A stretch of DNA of 64,000 nt from Arenicella chitinivorans (GTDB taxonomy: Bacteria > Pseudomonadota > Gammaproteobacteria > Arenicellales > Arenicellaceae), in the NCBI RefSeq assembly GCF_014651515.1, contig NZ_BMXA01000002.1, forward strand, positions 648,501 to 712,500, read 5' to 3'. The position numbers were made by a program, and so were the translations under genes. Positions 8,628 to 17,684 of the stretch are shown here, piece by piece; positions within the stretch are counted from its first letter, which is position 1; every line of letters begins with the position of its first letter. The notes beneath the pieces were generated by a model. It did no database searches, had not been told where the DNA came from, and saw only the letters and a list, made by a program, of their open reading frames with translations.

Positions 8628-9500
8628 ATGAACTCAACACGTCTCGACGTTCGAGGGCTGCAGTATCACATTCAGGAGTGGGGCGAGCGCGGAAATCCGA
8701 CGCTCGTTCTGCTGCATGGCTGGATGGATTGTGGGGCCAGCTTTAAGTATGTGGCAGAGCAATTGGCCAATCGCTACTTTGTGGTCGCACCGGACTGGCG
8801 TGGCTTTGGTGAAACGGAGCACGCGCCGGGTTACTGGTTTCCGGACTACTTCGCCGATCTGCACGAAATTCTGGACTACTACTCACCTGAGTTGCCAGCG
8901 AATCTGGTCGGGCACAGCATGGGTGGCAACATCGTGCTGATGTACGCCGGTATTCAACCGCATCGTGTGTCTGCCGTGATCAGTCTTGAAGCACTGGGAA
9001 TGGCGCCAACCGACGCCTCGCAGGCGGTGGATAAGTATCGCACCTGGATGAATCAGGTGTTGCGTGGTGAGCCGAGTAAAGTGTATCCGAATATTGCGAG
9101 TCTGCGCAGGTCTATTCGCGCTGGAAACCCCAGATTAACTGATGCCATGGTGGATGAATTGACCACCTTGTGGGCGCGACCCAACCCAGAGAATGGCACC
9201 TATCGACTCAAGCACGATCACAATCACCGGTTTACCAATCCGGTGCGTTACCAGATCGACGATACGGTCGCGATATGGCGTGAGATTCGTGCGCGGGTTG
9301 GTGTGCTCATGGCTGAAGATTCGCCGATGTATCAGCAGTACCACAAGCTGGGTCGTCTGGACGAAGCGCGTCAATTGCTCGGCGTGTCAGATGACACTTA
9401 CGCTTTACTCTCGGATTGTGGGCATATGGTGCACCTTGAACAGCCCGTTGCGACGGCGGCGTTTATCGATCGTTTTTTTGGCGCTGTCGAATCAGACTAA
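8628..9500 (+). CDS. Alpha/beta hydrolase
   Basis: 290 residues. The fold is clear: LVLLHGWMDCGASF holds the oxyanion-hole HG motif (residues 30-31), the nucleophile elbow is GHSMGG with Ser97, and the catalytic His is His266 in DCGHMVHLEQP. The acid is probably the Asp of LMAEDSPM. RGFGETEHAPGYW and the cap region resemble haloalkane dehalogenase/epoxide hydrolase/esterase-like members, but substrate cannot be assigned. The gene starts 12 bases after gap and is probably co-transcribed. Its stop overlaps the stop of the convergent bepA by three bases. Confidence 0.88.
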   Translation: MNSTRLDVRGLQYHIQEWGERGNPTLVLLHGWMDCGASFKYVAEQLANRYFVVAPDWRGFGETEHAPGYWFPDYFADLHEILDYYSPELPANLVGHSMGGNIVLMYAGIQPHRVSAVISLEALGMAPTDASQAVDKYRTWMNQVLRGEPSKVYPNIASLRRSIRAGNPRLTDAMVDELTTLWARPNPENGTYRLKHDHNHRFTNPVRYQIDDTVAIWREIRARVGVLMAEDSPMYQQYHKLGRLDEARQLLGVSDDTYALLSDCGHMVHLEQPVATAAFIDRFFGAVESD

Positions 9501-11044
9501 AGTCGTTTTAAAGCCTCGAATTCCGCTTCGATCTCTTCGATGCGCGCGGCTAGGCGTTGGCGCTGATACTCCGTCTTAGTTAATCGAAATGCGCGTTTGT
9601 ATTGTTCAATAGCAAAGCCATAATGGCCACGCAGGTAGTGGTACTCACCGCGTTCGAGATACGCCTCGTAATCGTTGCCATTTTCACCCTGGGCACGTGA
9701 CAGCAAAATGTGCAGGTACGGATCGTCTGGCTGGGTTTCCAGCGCGGCTTGAAGAATCGGAACTGCTTCCTTGGTGTGCTTAGTTAGTACTAGCGCATTG
9801 GCATAGTACACATCAATCATATGGTTCCCTTTGGCGATTTGCTCTTGGTAAAGGGCTTCTAGAATCGCCAGACCTTCTTCAATGCGGCCAGCTTCCAGTT
9901 CATTGTCAGCTTGGATCAGTCGTACGCTTACGTGACCTGGGTAATCGTTAAGGATCTCGTCGATGACGGTACGAGCCTTATCAAACTCGCCGTTCTGAGA
10001 CAGCGCCAATGCATAACCGTAGCGGTTTGGTAGGGTACTGTTGCCGGCTTTAATTTGGCTCAAATACTGATCCCGCACCATCGCGTGATTCTCGTTGTAA
10101 CCGGCATTGGCCTTTGCCTGCATTAATTTAAATTCGGTTTCGTCCTGCTTGGGACCAGGTGGATAAGCACGAACTCGCTCAGCTGACTCGGCAATACGGT
10201 TGATCGTCAGCGGGTGGGTGCGCAGAAATTCTGGTGCGTGGGATTCACTGATGCGACTCTCATCCAGCAACCGTTTGAAAAAAATCGGCATGGCGGACGG
10301 GTCAAACCCGGCGCGGCTTAGTAAGCGGATGCCGAGTGAGTCGGCCTCGGCCTCGTACGAGCGGCTGTAGGTGAGTTGCCTATCTACAATGCTCGCCTGC
10401 GAAACCCCAATGGCAGCCTGTGCCACGTCCGCGTCACCGGATGCGGCGGCCGCCAGCACAGCTGCGAGTGTCATCCAACCGTCGTAACGGGAAGCTTCGA
10501 GTTTGCGAGATATATGTTTTTGCGTGACGTGCGCGATTTCGTGGCCAATGACCGAGGCCAGTTCGCTTTCCGATTCCGATTTAATCAGAATGCCGCTGTG
10601 CAACACAACATGCCCGCCGGGAACAGCGAAGGCGTTGATGACGGTGTTATCGACCAAGTAAAAATTGTAATCTTCATCAGCCTCATCACTTACTGCTAAC
10701 AAGCGGTCGCCTAAGCGATTGATGTAATCAACCAGCTCTGGGTCCGAGATATATGGCAGCTGCGCACGCGATTGCCGAATGAAGGCGCGCCCAAGCTGCT
10801 TGGCTTCGTAATCCGATAAAAAGTTGGCGGCGTTGGAGCCAAGATCAGGCAATTGATCGAAATGATCTTCCGGTCTAATTGCCTTTGAGCTCTGACGATC
10901 CATTGCGGCATCCGTCGCCGCAGAGTTTGTTTTTGCTGTGGCTTCCACAACATGCTGAGCCTGTGCCAGCAGACTGGTGGCCAGTAACAAGGTGGTGGCT
11001 GTACATAGTGTCACCACAGCGTGGATAGGTTTTCTCATACGCAT
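9497..11044 (-). CDS. bepA: M48 family metalloprotease with TPR repeats, BepA-like
   Basis: 515 residues. A signal peptide (about 1-30, hydrophobic TTLLLATSLLAQAQ) sends it to the periplasm. The zinc-protease motif HEIAH is at residues 168-172 and the third ligand Glu is in SYEAEADSLG (about 233). Residues about 320-500 are alpha-helical TPR-like repeats. BepA/YfgC degrades stalled LptD and helps outer-membrane protein assembly; the architecture here is the same. The start MRMRKP at 11044 has a typical signal-peptide beginning. It diverges from tusA. The family call is firm; orthology to BepA rests on domain order and length. Confidence 0.88.
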   Translation of the reverse strand: MRMRKPIHAVVTLCTATTLLLATSLLAQAQHVVEATAKTNSAATDAAMDRQSSKAIRPEDHFDQLPDLGSNAANFLSDYEAKQLGRAFIRQSRAQLPYISDPELVDYINRLGDRLLAVSDEADEDYNFYLVDNTVINAFAVPGGHVVLHSGILIKSESESELASVIGHEIAHVTQKHISRKLEASRYDGWMTLAAVLAAAASGDADVAQAAIGVSQASIVDRQLTYSRSYEAEADSLGIRLLSRAGFDPSAMPIFFKRLLDESRISESHAPEFLRTHPLTINRIAESAERVRAYPPGPKQDETEFKLMQAKANAGYNENHAMVRDQYLSQIKAGNSTLPNRYGYALALSQNGEFDKARTVIDEILNDYPGHVSVRLIQADNELEAGRIEEGLAILEALYQEQIAKGNHMIDVYYANALVLTKHTKEAVPILQAALETQPDDPYLHILLSRAQGENGNDYEAYLERGEYHYLRGHYGFAIEQYKRAFRLTKTEYQRQRLAARIEEIEAEFEALKRL

Positions 11045-11205
11045 TGTTCACTATATGCGGTAGTTCGGGAAGGGCTCAGGCGAGCGCCCCGACAGTCGCG
11101 CGGTTTTTCATCGCAAAAAGTTATAGTCTTGTTATCATAATCGCCGACAAAACAATGTGTTTTGCAATAACCCAATCGGCGATTAACAAGCTTTAGCAAG
11201 TGTAC

Positions 11206-11217
11206 ACTATGCATAGT
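11206..11217. promoter_or_regulatory. 12-bp perfect palindrome upstream of tusA
   Basis: ACTATGCATAGT, self-complementary over all 12 bases, ends 18 bases before the tusA ATG. It could be an operator or a start-site hairpin; no regulator is identifiable. Confidence 0.35.
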
Positions 11218-11235
11218 ACCGAATAGATTAAACTC

Positions 11236-11490
11236 ATGACAGACGATCTTCAAATCTCCTGCCACTTAGATACGCGCGGCACGCGTTGCCCAATTCCATT
11301 GTTGCGCGCAAAACAAGCGCTCAAGACCATGCAGCCGGGTGAGCTGTTGGAAGTCCTGTCAACAGACCCCAGTGCCAAAGGTGACTTCGATGCTATGCTG
11401 CGGCATTTACCGCATGAAATGGTGTTGCACTCCCAGATGGCTGAAACGCCGGTGGTAGACCGGATTGTGATCCGTAAAGGAGCGGAATAA
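11236..11490 (+). CDS. tusA: Sulfurtransferase TusA
   Basis: 84 residues, the usual length. The family signature LDTRGTRCPIPLLRAKQAL includes the active cysteine in C-P-x-P, which carries a persulfide from IscS to TusD in the relay for 2-thiolation of wobble uridine. The second half has the amphipathic GELLEVLSTDPSAKGDF typical of the SirA/TusA fold. The rest of the relay, tusDCB and tusE, lies only 1.3 kb downstream, so the whole pathway apart from mnmA and iscS is in this window. The YcgL gene follows after six bases. Confidence 0.95.
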   Translation: MTDDLQISCHLDTRGTRCPIPLLRAKQALKTMQPGELLEVLSTDPSAKGDFDAMLRHLPHEMVLHSQMAETPVVDRIVIRKGAE

Positions 11491-11496
11491 ACCAGT

Positions 11497-11787
11497 ATGA
11501 CGACCGAATCCCGACCCTGTTTCGTATACAAGGGTGATCGAAAGGATGATCACTATTTATATTTACCCCATGAAATTACTGAGTCCACACCGCCTGAAGA
11601 CGTGCCGCCAGTCGTGTTGAACTTGCTGGGCGAATTGAGTCTTGTGATCGAGTTTGAGCTGAGTGTCGATCGGCACCTGGCGCAGGCCGATGTGAAACAA
11701 GTATTGGCCGACATTGAAGCGCAAGGATTCTATTTGCAGATGCCAAAGCGCGATATGCTGGCTGAGGAAGCGGCGTACTTCAACTAG
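11497..11787 (+). CDS. YcgL domain protein
   Basis: 96 residues. The pattern CFVYKGDRKDDHYLYL near the start and ADIEAQGFYLQMPKRDML near the end match the small YcgL (DUF709) family, in which the phrase QG(F/Y)YLQ(M/L)P is diagnostic. Function is unknown. It follows tusA by six bases on the same strand, so it is probably co-transcribed. Length is normal. Confidence 0.88.
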   Translation: MTTESRPCFVYKGDRKDDHYLYLPHEITESTPPEDVPPVVLNLLGELSLVIEFELSVDRHLAQADVKQVLADIEAQGFYLQMPKRDMLAEEAAYFN

Positions 11788-11933
11788 CGCGCGCGGACCG
11801 GTTTGCGCAGCGCATTATGACTTAACATTTGGTAACCGAGGTCGGTGTAAGAAATTCTGTCGGACTCGGTGTCTATATCTCCAACTCACTCACGGTAGCG
11901 AAGGCTGCTCAACAAAAAGACTTGGAGATGATC

Positions 11934-12590
11934 ATGAAGTCAATAAAACTCGCCGGTGCGGCTAGCGCGCTTAGCATTCTATTTTCAAACCCCACATTTG
12001 CAGACAGCGGATTTTACATCGGTTCGCACGTCAGCAATTTTACGGTAGGCCATAGTCTTGATCGCGATACCGGCACCAACACGACGCCGAGTATTTTAAC
12101 GCTGGCAGAAGAGAGCGACTTCGGTTTGGGTTTGAATCTTGGCTATAAACAACAACTCAATGAGAAACTGTACCTCGCCGGTGAGCTGTTTTATACCGAC
12201 CAAGATATTCAAACCAATAACGTCAATAATTTGTTGCGAACGCAGCTCACCGTGAATGAGAGTTACGGTGCCAAAATTAAGCTTGGTTTTGACATCACCG
12301 ATGACTTCTCGATGTACGGCCTGATCGGTAGCACCACGTTGGACTTCGATATACGCAACTCGTACCCGTTTGCGCCGCCAGTCCGACAAGCCTCTGAGGA
12401 TGTGTCGGAATTCACTTTTGGCTTAGGCGCAGAATATGCGGTGACAGGTCGTTTCTCAGTGACTGCCGAATACGCGCAGTTTAACGACGCCGAGTTTGAT
12501 CCTATTCCAGAGGTGGCTGTGCCTGGCAAAATTAATGCCAACGAGCTGGATTTTTCTGGCTTTACGTTTGGCTTGAACTATCGGTTCTAA
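11934..12590 (+). CDS. Outer membrane beta-barrel protein
   Basis: 218 residues from the ATG at 11934, chosen because GGAG lies seven bases before it; a longer frame back to 11829 has no signal. The signal peptide covers about residues 1-23 (ends NPTFA, then DSGFYIG). The mature part alternates hydrophobic and polar residues, with strands such as LGLNLGYKQQL and YGAKIKLGFD, and ends in FGLNYRF; a C-terminal phenylalanine is the Bam recognition signal. It resembles the small 8-stranded opacity/OmpA-barrel group (OMP_b-brl). Cargo or role unknown. It is flanked by tusA-ycgL and tusD but is probably its own unit, since a hairpin follows it. Confidence 0.85.
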   Translation: MKSIKLAGAASALSILFSNPTFADSGFYIGSHVSNFTVGHSLDRDTGTNTTPSILTLAEESDFGLGLNLGYKQQLNEKLYLAGELFYTDQDIQTNNVNNLLRTQLTVNESYGAKIKLGFDITDDFSMYGLIGSTTLDFDIRNSYPFAPPVRQASEDVSEFTFGLGAEYAVTGRFSVTAEYAQFNDAEFDPIPEVAVPGKINANELDFSGFTFGLNYRF

Positions 12591-12625
12591 GCCGATTTTT
12601 GGCAGGTGTTATTCAATGCTGCCCC

Positions 12626-12658
12626 AACCAGAGCGGCGTCTGTGCCGTTCTGGTTTAG
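12626..12658 (+). terminator. Hairpin after the beta-barrel gene, probable terminator
   Basis: AACCAGAGCGGC (12626-12637), loop GTCTGT, GCCGTTCTGGTT (12644-12655): a 12-bp stem with one G-T pair. The following T run is short, so termination may be partial. Confidence 0.55.
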
Positions 12659-12789
12659 TCTGTAACTGATGCGAACCACAAAAAGAGAATGTGATAACGC
12701 TGAGTTGCTCCTATTGCAGTAAAGTTAGAGTACAAAAGCGAAGTCTCTGGTGTAGACTAGCGGTGAATTTCTAGTTTACGTCACAGAGT

Positions 12790-13179
12790 ATGCAGATAAA
12801 TCTACTGGTTACCGGTGATGCCTTTTCCTCGCAGGCAGGGCAGTCAGCACTGCAATTTGCGCGTGCGGCTATTGCGCGCGGACATCAAATCACTCAGGTT
12901 TTCTTCTATCAAGATGGCGTAACACAAGCGTCGGACGCGCAGGTCCCATTGGCCGATGAATTTGATGCGCCGCATGCGTGGAGCCGCTTCGCTCGCCAGC
13001 ACGACGTGCGTCTGGTGGTTTGTGTGTCTGCGGCGGAGCGTCGTGGTGTATTGAATCAGGAACAGGCAATTGATGCGGGTAAAACGGTGTTCAATGTGCA
13101 TCCAGATTTTCATATCGAAGGTTTGGGAGTGATGCACGATGCCAGTTTTACCGCCGACAGAACGGTGACGTTTAAATGA
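12790..13179 (+). CDS. tusD: Sulfurtransferase complex subunit TusD
   Basis: 129 residues of the DsrE fold. The persulfide-carrying cysteine is in RLVVCVSAAERRG (Cys78), the conserved position of TusD. NLLVTGDAFSSQAGQSALQFARA at the start is the usual family opening. TusD accepts sulfur from TusA and, with TusC and TusB, passes it to TusE. The tusC start overlaps the stop by four bases, and tusB in turn overlaps tusC, so the three are translationally coupled. Confidence 0.95.
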   Translation: MQINLLVTGDAFSSQAGQSALQFARAAIARGHQITQVFFYQDGVTQASDAQVPLADEFDAPHAWSRFARQHDVRLVVCVSAAERRGVLNQEQAIDAGKTVFNVHPDFHIEGLGVMHDASFTADRTVTFK

Positions 13180-13529
13180 AAGTATTGTACATCATCACGC
13201 AATCACCGTATGCCACGGCTGCTGGGTTCGAGGCCTTGGATGCGGCCATGATTGGTGCGTCATTTGAAGCCGACGTATCAGTGCTGTTTTTGCATGATGG
13301 CGTGTATCAGTTGCGTACCGAACAGCATGGGCGCCCCGGCCTGTTCAAGCAAGTCACTAAAGCGTTTGCTGCGCTGCCGGATTTTGATGTAGAGAATGTG
13401 TGCGCACACAAGGCGAGTCTAGTCGCTCGTGGGCTCAGTGAGGAGAGCTTACTCATGCCGGTTAAGACCATTAACGAAGGCCAGGTTGCGACCATGATTG
13501 CTCGACAGGACCGGGTGTTTACGTTTTGA
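13176..13529 (+). CDS. tusC: Sulfurtransferase complex subunit TusC
   Basis: 117 residues, DsrF type. The start KVLYIITQSPYATAAGFEALDAAM and FLHDGVYQL are family features. TusC is a structural partner in the TusBCD hexamer and lacks the working cysteine of TusD. It overlaps both tusD (ATGA at 13176) and tusB (13526), which places it in the middle of a tightly coupled operon. Confidence 0.94.
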   Translation: MKVLYIITQSPYATAAGFEALDAAMIGASFEADVSVLFLHDGVYQLRTEQHGRPGLFKQVTKAFAALPDFDVENVCAHKASLVARGLSEESLLMPVKTINEGQVATMIARQDRVFTF

Positions 13530-13828
13530 GTAGTTTGCATACCATCAGCAAAAGTTGGCATCAGGTGAGTTGGCTTTACGAATTGCTCGCGTTCGCCAGC
13601 GAGGGTGACGCTGTTTTGTTACTCGGCGATGCCGTGCAGTGTGTCGACTCGCCGATCACATTAGCCTCGTTTGTTGCTAAGTGTAAGGTGCAAGGTATTG
13701 CGGTCTATGTCTTGCAGTCTGACATGCAGGTGCGGGGCGTCGGTGAGCCTATCTCAGGCATCAATCGCATCGATGATACGGGCTTCGTTGACTTGGTTGT
13801 CGAGCATCAGCAACAGGTTGCGTGGTAA
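13526..13828 (+). CDS. tusB: Sulfurtransferase complex subunit TusB
   Basis: 100 residues, DsrH type, starting from a TTG that overlaps the tusC stop. Features are SLHTISKSW, then EGDAVLLLGDAVQC, matching the (D/E)A(I/V)LLI.DGVY-like strand of DsrH proteins. It is the third subunit of the TusBCD complex. The tusE ATG follows four bases after the stop. The sequence is the most divergent of the three, as is usual for TusB. Confidence 0.9.
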   Translation: MSSLHTISKSWHQVSWLYELLAFASEGDAVLLLGDAVQCVDSPITLASFVAKCKVQGIAVYVLQSDMQVRGVGEPISGINRIDDTGFVDLVVEHQQQVAW

Positions 13829-13832
13829 CGAC

Positions 13833-14171
13833 ATGACACACAGTATTGAGTTTAATGGACACTATTTTGACACGGATGTGCAGGGTTTTCTAAAGGATCG
13901 CCTGCTTTGGAGCGAAGAGCTTGGTCGGGAGTTAGCGCGTCGCGACGGTGTGGAGTTGACCGACGAACATTGGGAAGTTATCCACTATTTTCGAGAATAC
14001 TACGATGATTACAATATTCCGCCGCCGATACGCATGGTGATTCGTGTATTCAAAAAAGCATTCGGTGAGGAAAAGGCCAATAGTCGCTATCTGTTGTCGC
14101 TGTTTCCCGAGGGCGCGACAAAATCAGCCAGCAAATACGCCGGGTTACCCAAGCCCAAGAACTGCAAATAG
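13833..14171 (+). CDS. tusE: TusE/DsrC family sulfur carrier
   Basis: 112 residues from ATG 13833. A longer in-frame reading back to 13671 only overlaps tusB and is rejected. Features: DTDVQGFLKDRLLWSEELGRELA, the HWEVIHYFREYYDDYNIPPPIR core, and the end AGLPKPKNCK with the penultimate cysteine that receives sulfur from TusBCD. The second cysteine of true DsrC, eleven positions earlier, is a serine here, so this is the tRNA-thiolation TusE and not the sulfur-oxidation DsrC. It is the last gene of tusDCBE. Confidence 0.95.
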   Translation: MTHSIEFNGHYFDTDVQGFLKDRLLWSEELGRELARRDGVELTDEHWEVIHYFREYYDDYNIPPPIRMVIRVFKKAFGEEKANSRYLLSLFPEGATKSASKYAGLPKPKNCK

Positions 14172-14265
14172 CTTCGGTTAAACGCCGTAAGTGGCGACTC
14201 AAACTTTTTCGAGCTTTCAAAAAATAAAAGCTTCTTCTATTGCGCAAAACCGTTAAAATCCGCGC

Positions 14266-15351
14266 ATGAACTTTGTAGATGAAGCAGATATTTCGGTTAA
14301 GGCTGGTAACGGCGGGCACGGCGCGTTGAGTTTTCGCCGTGAAAAATATATTCCTAAAGGTGGTCCGGATGGCGGTGATGGCGGTCGAGGTGGTAGTGTG
14401 TACCTGCAAGCCACAGACGGGCTGAATACCCTGGCCGATTTTCGGTTCGTTCGCCATTATGAGGCCAAAGGTGGTCAATCAGGTAGTGGCAAACTAAAGA
14501 GTGGACAGGGGGGCGCGGATCTGACGATCAAGGTGCCCATCGGTACCATGGTGTACGACGCGCAAACCGAGGAATTGATTGCCGACCTGACGGACGCCGA
14601 AGAGCGTGTGATGGTAGCCAGAGGTGGGGACGGTGGTCTGGGTAATACCACGTTTAAGTCCAGTACTAATCAGGCGCCGCGGAAAACTACTAAGGGCAAG
14701 CCGGGTGATGCTAGGGCGCTTCGTTTAGAGCTCAAGGTGTTGGCGGACGTTGGTTTGCTGGGCTTGCCAAACGCAGGTAAATCCACGCTATTGCGTGCTG
14801 TATCGCAAGCCACGCCAAAGGTGGCAAACTACCCGTTTACCACGTTGCATCCCGAACTTGGGGTGGTGAGTTTGGGTATCGGTAGCAGTTTCGTGATCGC
14901 GGATATTCCGGGTTTGATAGAAGGTGCGTCAGAAGGTGCCGGCCTAGGCATCCAGTTCTTGCGTCACCTGGCACGGACCAAGTTATTACTGCATGTGGTG
15001 GATATCGCTCCATACGGTGACGAAGAAGCAAATTTGGCGCAGGACATCCGTACCATTCTCGGTGAGCTGGAACACTACAGCGAACAAGCCGGTGCAGAAC
15101 TTGATCAGCTGGATCGTTGGTTGGTTATTAACAAGACGGATGTGGTGCTGCCGGAGGACCGAGACCGAATTGTGCAGGAGTTAGTCGCTGAGCTAGATTG
15201 GCAGGGGCCGGTATACACGATTAGCGCAATCAGTCGTGATGGTACTCAGGCATTGTGCAACGATATTATGAATTACATTGATGCCGAGCTGAAAGCGCAG
15301 GAGCCGCAAGCGTTTGTATCGATTCCAGACCCCAACGCCGATGATGACTGA
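14266..15351 (+). CDS. obgE: GTPase ObgE/CgtA
   Basis: 361 residues. The N-terminal Obg domain is rich in glycine ([22 protein letters not shown]). The G domain has the P-loop GLPNAGKST at 166-174, switch [18 protein letters not shown] and the NKTD base-recognition motif. ObgE binds the 50S subunit and couples ribosome assembly to ppGpp. rplU-rpmA, which usually sit just upstream, are absent; tusE is there instead. Its end overlaps proB, an order shared with Pseudomonas. Confidence 0.97.
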   Translation: MNFVDEADISVKAGNGGHGALSFRREKYIPKGGPDGGDGGRGGSVYLQATDGLNTLADFRFVRHYEAKGGQSGSGKLKSGQGGADLTIKVPIGTMVYDAQTEELIADLTDAEERVMVARGGDGGLGNTTFKSSTNQAPRKTTKGKPGDARALRLELKVLADVGLLGLPNAGKSTLLRAVSQATPKVANYPFTTLHPELGVVSLGIGSSFVIADIPGLIEGASEGAGLGIQFLRHLARTKLLLHVVDIAPYGDEEANLAQDIRTILGELEHYSEQAGAELDQLDRWLVINKTDVVLPEDRDRIVQELVAELDWQGPVYTISAISRDGTQALCNDIMNYIDAELKAQEPQAFVSIPDPNADDD

Positions 15352-16465
15352 CCGCGAATCCATTCATCAACTTCAGCGCTGGGTAGTCAAGGTTGGCAGC
15401 GCGTTGCTCACTAATGACGGCAAGGGATTGCATGTAAAAGCGATCACGGATCTAGCGGAGCAGATTGCATTTTTACGCGATAAAGGGATTGAGGTCGTGC
15501 TGGTTTCTTCGGGCTCGGTGGCCGCAGGGGTGACCCAGCTTGGTATGCGCACACGCCCAGTTAAGGTGAATGAACTACAGGCGGCTGCCGCCGTCGGGCA
15601 AGCTTCTTTGGTGCGCCAGTATGAAGAAGCGTTTCAACCGTATCGAATTAATATCGCCCAAGTCCTGTTAACGCATTCCGATATCGCGAATCGCGAGCGG
15701 TATTTGAACGCACGCAGTACGCTAACCAAGTTATTGGAGCTCGATGTGTTGACGGTGGTCAATGAGAACGACACGGTCGCCACTGATGAAATCTGTTTTG
15801 GCGACAACGACAGTCTCGGCGCCTTAGTGGCGAACTTGGTGGAGGCGGACTTATTGGTGATATTGACGGACCAGAATGGCTTGTATACGGCTGATCCGCG
15901 CAGTAACCCCAATGCAAAGTTGTTGACTTCGGGTGATGCCAGTGATGAGTCACTGATGTCGCTGGCATCTGGTGGGAGCAAGCTCGGGCGTGGCGGTATG
16001 GTGACCAAGTTAACGGCGGCGCAAAAAGCCAGTCGATCTGGAGCATCAACCATCATCGCTAACGGCCGTGAACCGCAGGTGCTTGAGCGATTATTCGGTG
16101 GAGAAGTATTGGGTACGCTACTCACTGCGCGTGATCGCATGGCCTCACGCAAGCAGTGGATGGCAGGTCAAATGAAGATCTCTGGCACGCTGATGGTTGA
16201 TGAAGGTGCTGCTCGAGTATTGCGTGAGCAAGGCAAAAGCCTTCTGCCCATTGGTGTGACTGCCATTGAAGGTGCATTCAAGCGTGGTGAACTCGTCAGT
16301 TGCGTGGATCCGGCGGGTAAGGAAGTGGCGCGAGGACTCGTGAACTACCACGCGCAGGAAGCAAGCAAGATCATCGGTCGGCCCAGTGAGCAGATTACCG
16401 CGTTATTAGGTTATGGTGGCGCAGACGAAATTGTGCATCGTGACAACATGGTGGTGTTAAAGTAA
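15344..16465 (+). CDS. proB: Glutamate 5-kinase
   Basis: 373 residues. Catalyses ATP-dependent phosphorylation of glutamate, the first step of proline synthesis. The kinase domain has [28 protein letters not shown] and [12 protein letters not shown]; residues about 275-360 are the C-terminal PUA domain found in bacterial ProB. The start lies inside obgE (ATGATG at 15341-15346 overlapping the obgE stop at 15349-15351); either ATG works. proA is not adjacent. Translational coupling to obgE is likely. Confidence 0.96.
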   Translation: MTDRESIHQLQRWVVKVGSALLTNDGKGLHVKAITDLAEQIAFLRDKGIEVVLVSSGSVAAGVTQLGMRTRPVKVNELQAAAAVGQASLVRQYEEAFQPYRINIAQVLLTHSDIANRERYLNARSTLTKLLELDVLTVVNENDTVATDEICFGDNDSLGALVANLVEADLLVILTDQNGLYTADPRSNPNAKLLTSGDASDESLMSLASGGSKLGRGGMVTKLTAAQKASRSGASTIIANGREPQVLERLFGGEVLGTLLTARDRMASRKQWMAGQMKISGTLMVDEGAARVLREQGKSLLPIGVTAIEGAFKRGELVSCVDPAGKEVARGLVNYHAQEASKIIGRPSEQITALLGYGGADEIVHRDNMVVLK

Positions 16466-16704
16466 AACCTAGGACGCTGACTTAATGCGGGCGCATTTTT
16501 AGGTGCTGGTATCAATCTGCCGCGACGCTTTCTATTGGTCGCGATTGCTTAGGTATTAGAAAGCAGCCCAAATATGTCAGCCTAACGCGGATGTGAAGAC
16601 GATCACGGATAGTCGAAGCCGTGCATGTGCTGCTGTACAGAAGGTCTCAACCAATGGGGCTTAAGCTTAAACCTGACAACGCAAAAGCGGGGAGAATAGA
16701 TCTA

Positions 16705-17505
16705 ATGAGTGTCGTCAGGCTATTGACTCGATCCAATACTCTTTCGCTGGGGATGGCATTCGCGCACGGGCTGATTGTCATGGCAGTGATCGTTTTGGCA
16801 GTTTTGTCCGAGTATGAAGATGGCTTATATGACCAAATTTTAGAAAACACGATTACCCTGGACATGGACGACCAACAAAAGGCATTGGCGCTGTTACACC
16901 GAACGCATTCTTTGTTGAAGCCTCGACTTACCTTATTTGAGGGTGAGAACTATATCAACGTGCGCGATACATATTTTCGATCTTCAGATGTTCAACTAAT
17001 CGATGCCAAAGGAGCCTGTGGAAGTCATGCTCACGTGTTGGGTCGGCTGCTCCAAAGAGCGGGCATCGAAATACGGATTGCACAGATGAAGTGCGGGAAT
17101 TTTTGGGGCTGTCATATACTGCTTGATGCAAAGATCAATGATAAGTGGGTGGCGCTCGATGCCTTGTATGGTCTCGCATTCGTGAGTCCAGATGGTACTT
17201 TGGCAAGCTTTGAAGAGATAGGTGATAACTGGGATGTATATAGACTTCAAGTCCCAAATGATTACGAGCTTTCGTATGCGTACGAAGACGTTCGATATAC
17301 TAATTGGGACAAAATTCCAGTGCTGATGCCGGTAGTCAAGACGGTAATGTCTCTGTTTGTTGGAAATGACGTAGAGACGCTCTCTGTGCGTTCTTACGCA
17401 CTAAATGTGTATTGGACGTATATGGCGATACTTTTAGGCGTCTATTTTTGTTTGATCGTTGTGACAATTTTATTTGTACGCAGGCGAGCCAATCGAGCAA
17501 TTTAG
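16705..17505 (+). CDS. Membrane protein with transglutaminase-like cysteine-protease domain, uncharacterised
   Basis: 266 residues from ATG 16705, chosen because GGGGAGA lies nine bases before it; earlier ATGs at 16621 and 16654 lack a signal. One membrane helix at about 13-34, a soluble domain, and a second helix at about 237-259 with a positively charged end (RRRAN). The soluble part has AKGACGSHAHVLGRLL, GCHILLDA and WVALDALYG, giving Cys105, His137 and Asp152 in the order and spacing of a transglutaminase-like catalytic triad. Both ends are probably cytoplasmic with the enzyme domain outside the membrane. Substrate unknown. It occupies the place between proB and rpsT. Confidence 0.7.
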   Translation: MSVVRLLTRSNTLSLGMAFAHGLIVMAVIVLAVLSEYEDGLYDQILENTITLDMDDQQKALALLHRTHSLLKPRLTLFEGENYINVRDTYFRSSDVQLIDAKGACGSHAHVLGRLLQRAGIEIRIAQMKCGNFWGCHILLDAKINDKWVALDALYGLAFVSPDGTLASFEEIGDNWDVYRLQVPNDYELSYAYEDVRYTNWDKIPVLMPVVKTVMSLFVGNDVETLSVRSYALNVYWTYMAILLGVYFCLIVVTILFVRRRANRAI

Positions 17506-17630
17506 TATTCAGCAAGATTGTTGGAAAAAGTCGCCAGAATTCAGGCGGAAATCGCGTGTTATGTCGCGGTAGGGCGATTGTTTGTCGAATTGGTTTACCT
17601 TGGCATTCCAATCTGAATGGCAGGGGCAAT

Positions 17631-17658
17631 AAAAAAGGGTCCCAAAGGACCCTTTTTT
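17631..17658 (-). terminator. Bidirectional intrinsic terminator after rpsT
   Basis: AAAAAAGGGTCC (17631-17642), loop CAAA, GGACCCTTTTTT (17647-17658). The symmetric A/T flanks allow use in both directions, ending rpsT on the minus strand and the transglutaminase-like gene on the plus strand. Confidence 0.92.
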
Positions 17659-17684
17659 GCAAAGAAATCAGTTCGCTTGGTCGA

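Noticed and set aside
13671..13832. In-frame upstream extension of tusE
   Set aside because: It only overlaps tusB in another frame; MTHSIEFNG at 13833 is the normal TusE start.
12833..14171. Reverse-dissimilatory sulfite reductase (dsrEFH-dsrC) cluster
   Set aside because: The carrier lacks the second cysteine of DsrC and no dsrAB is present; tRNA thiolation explains the genes.
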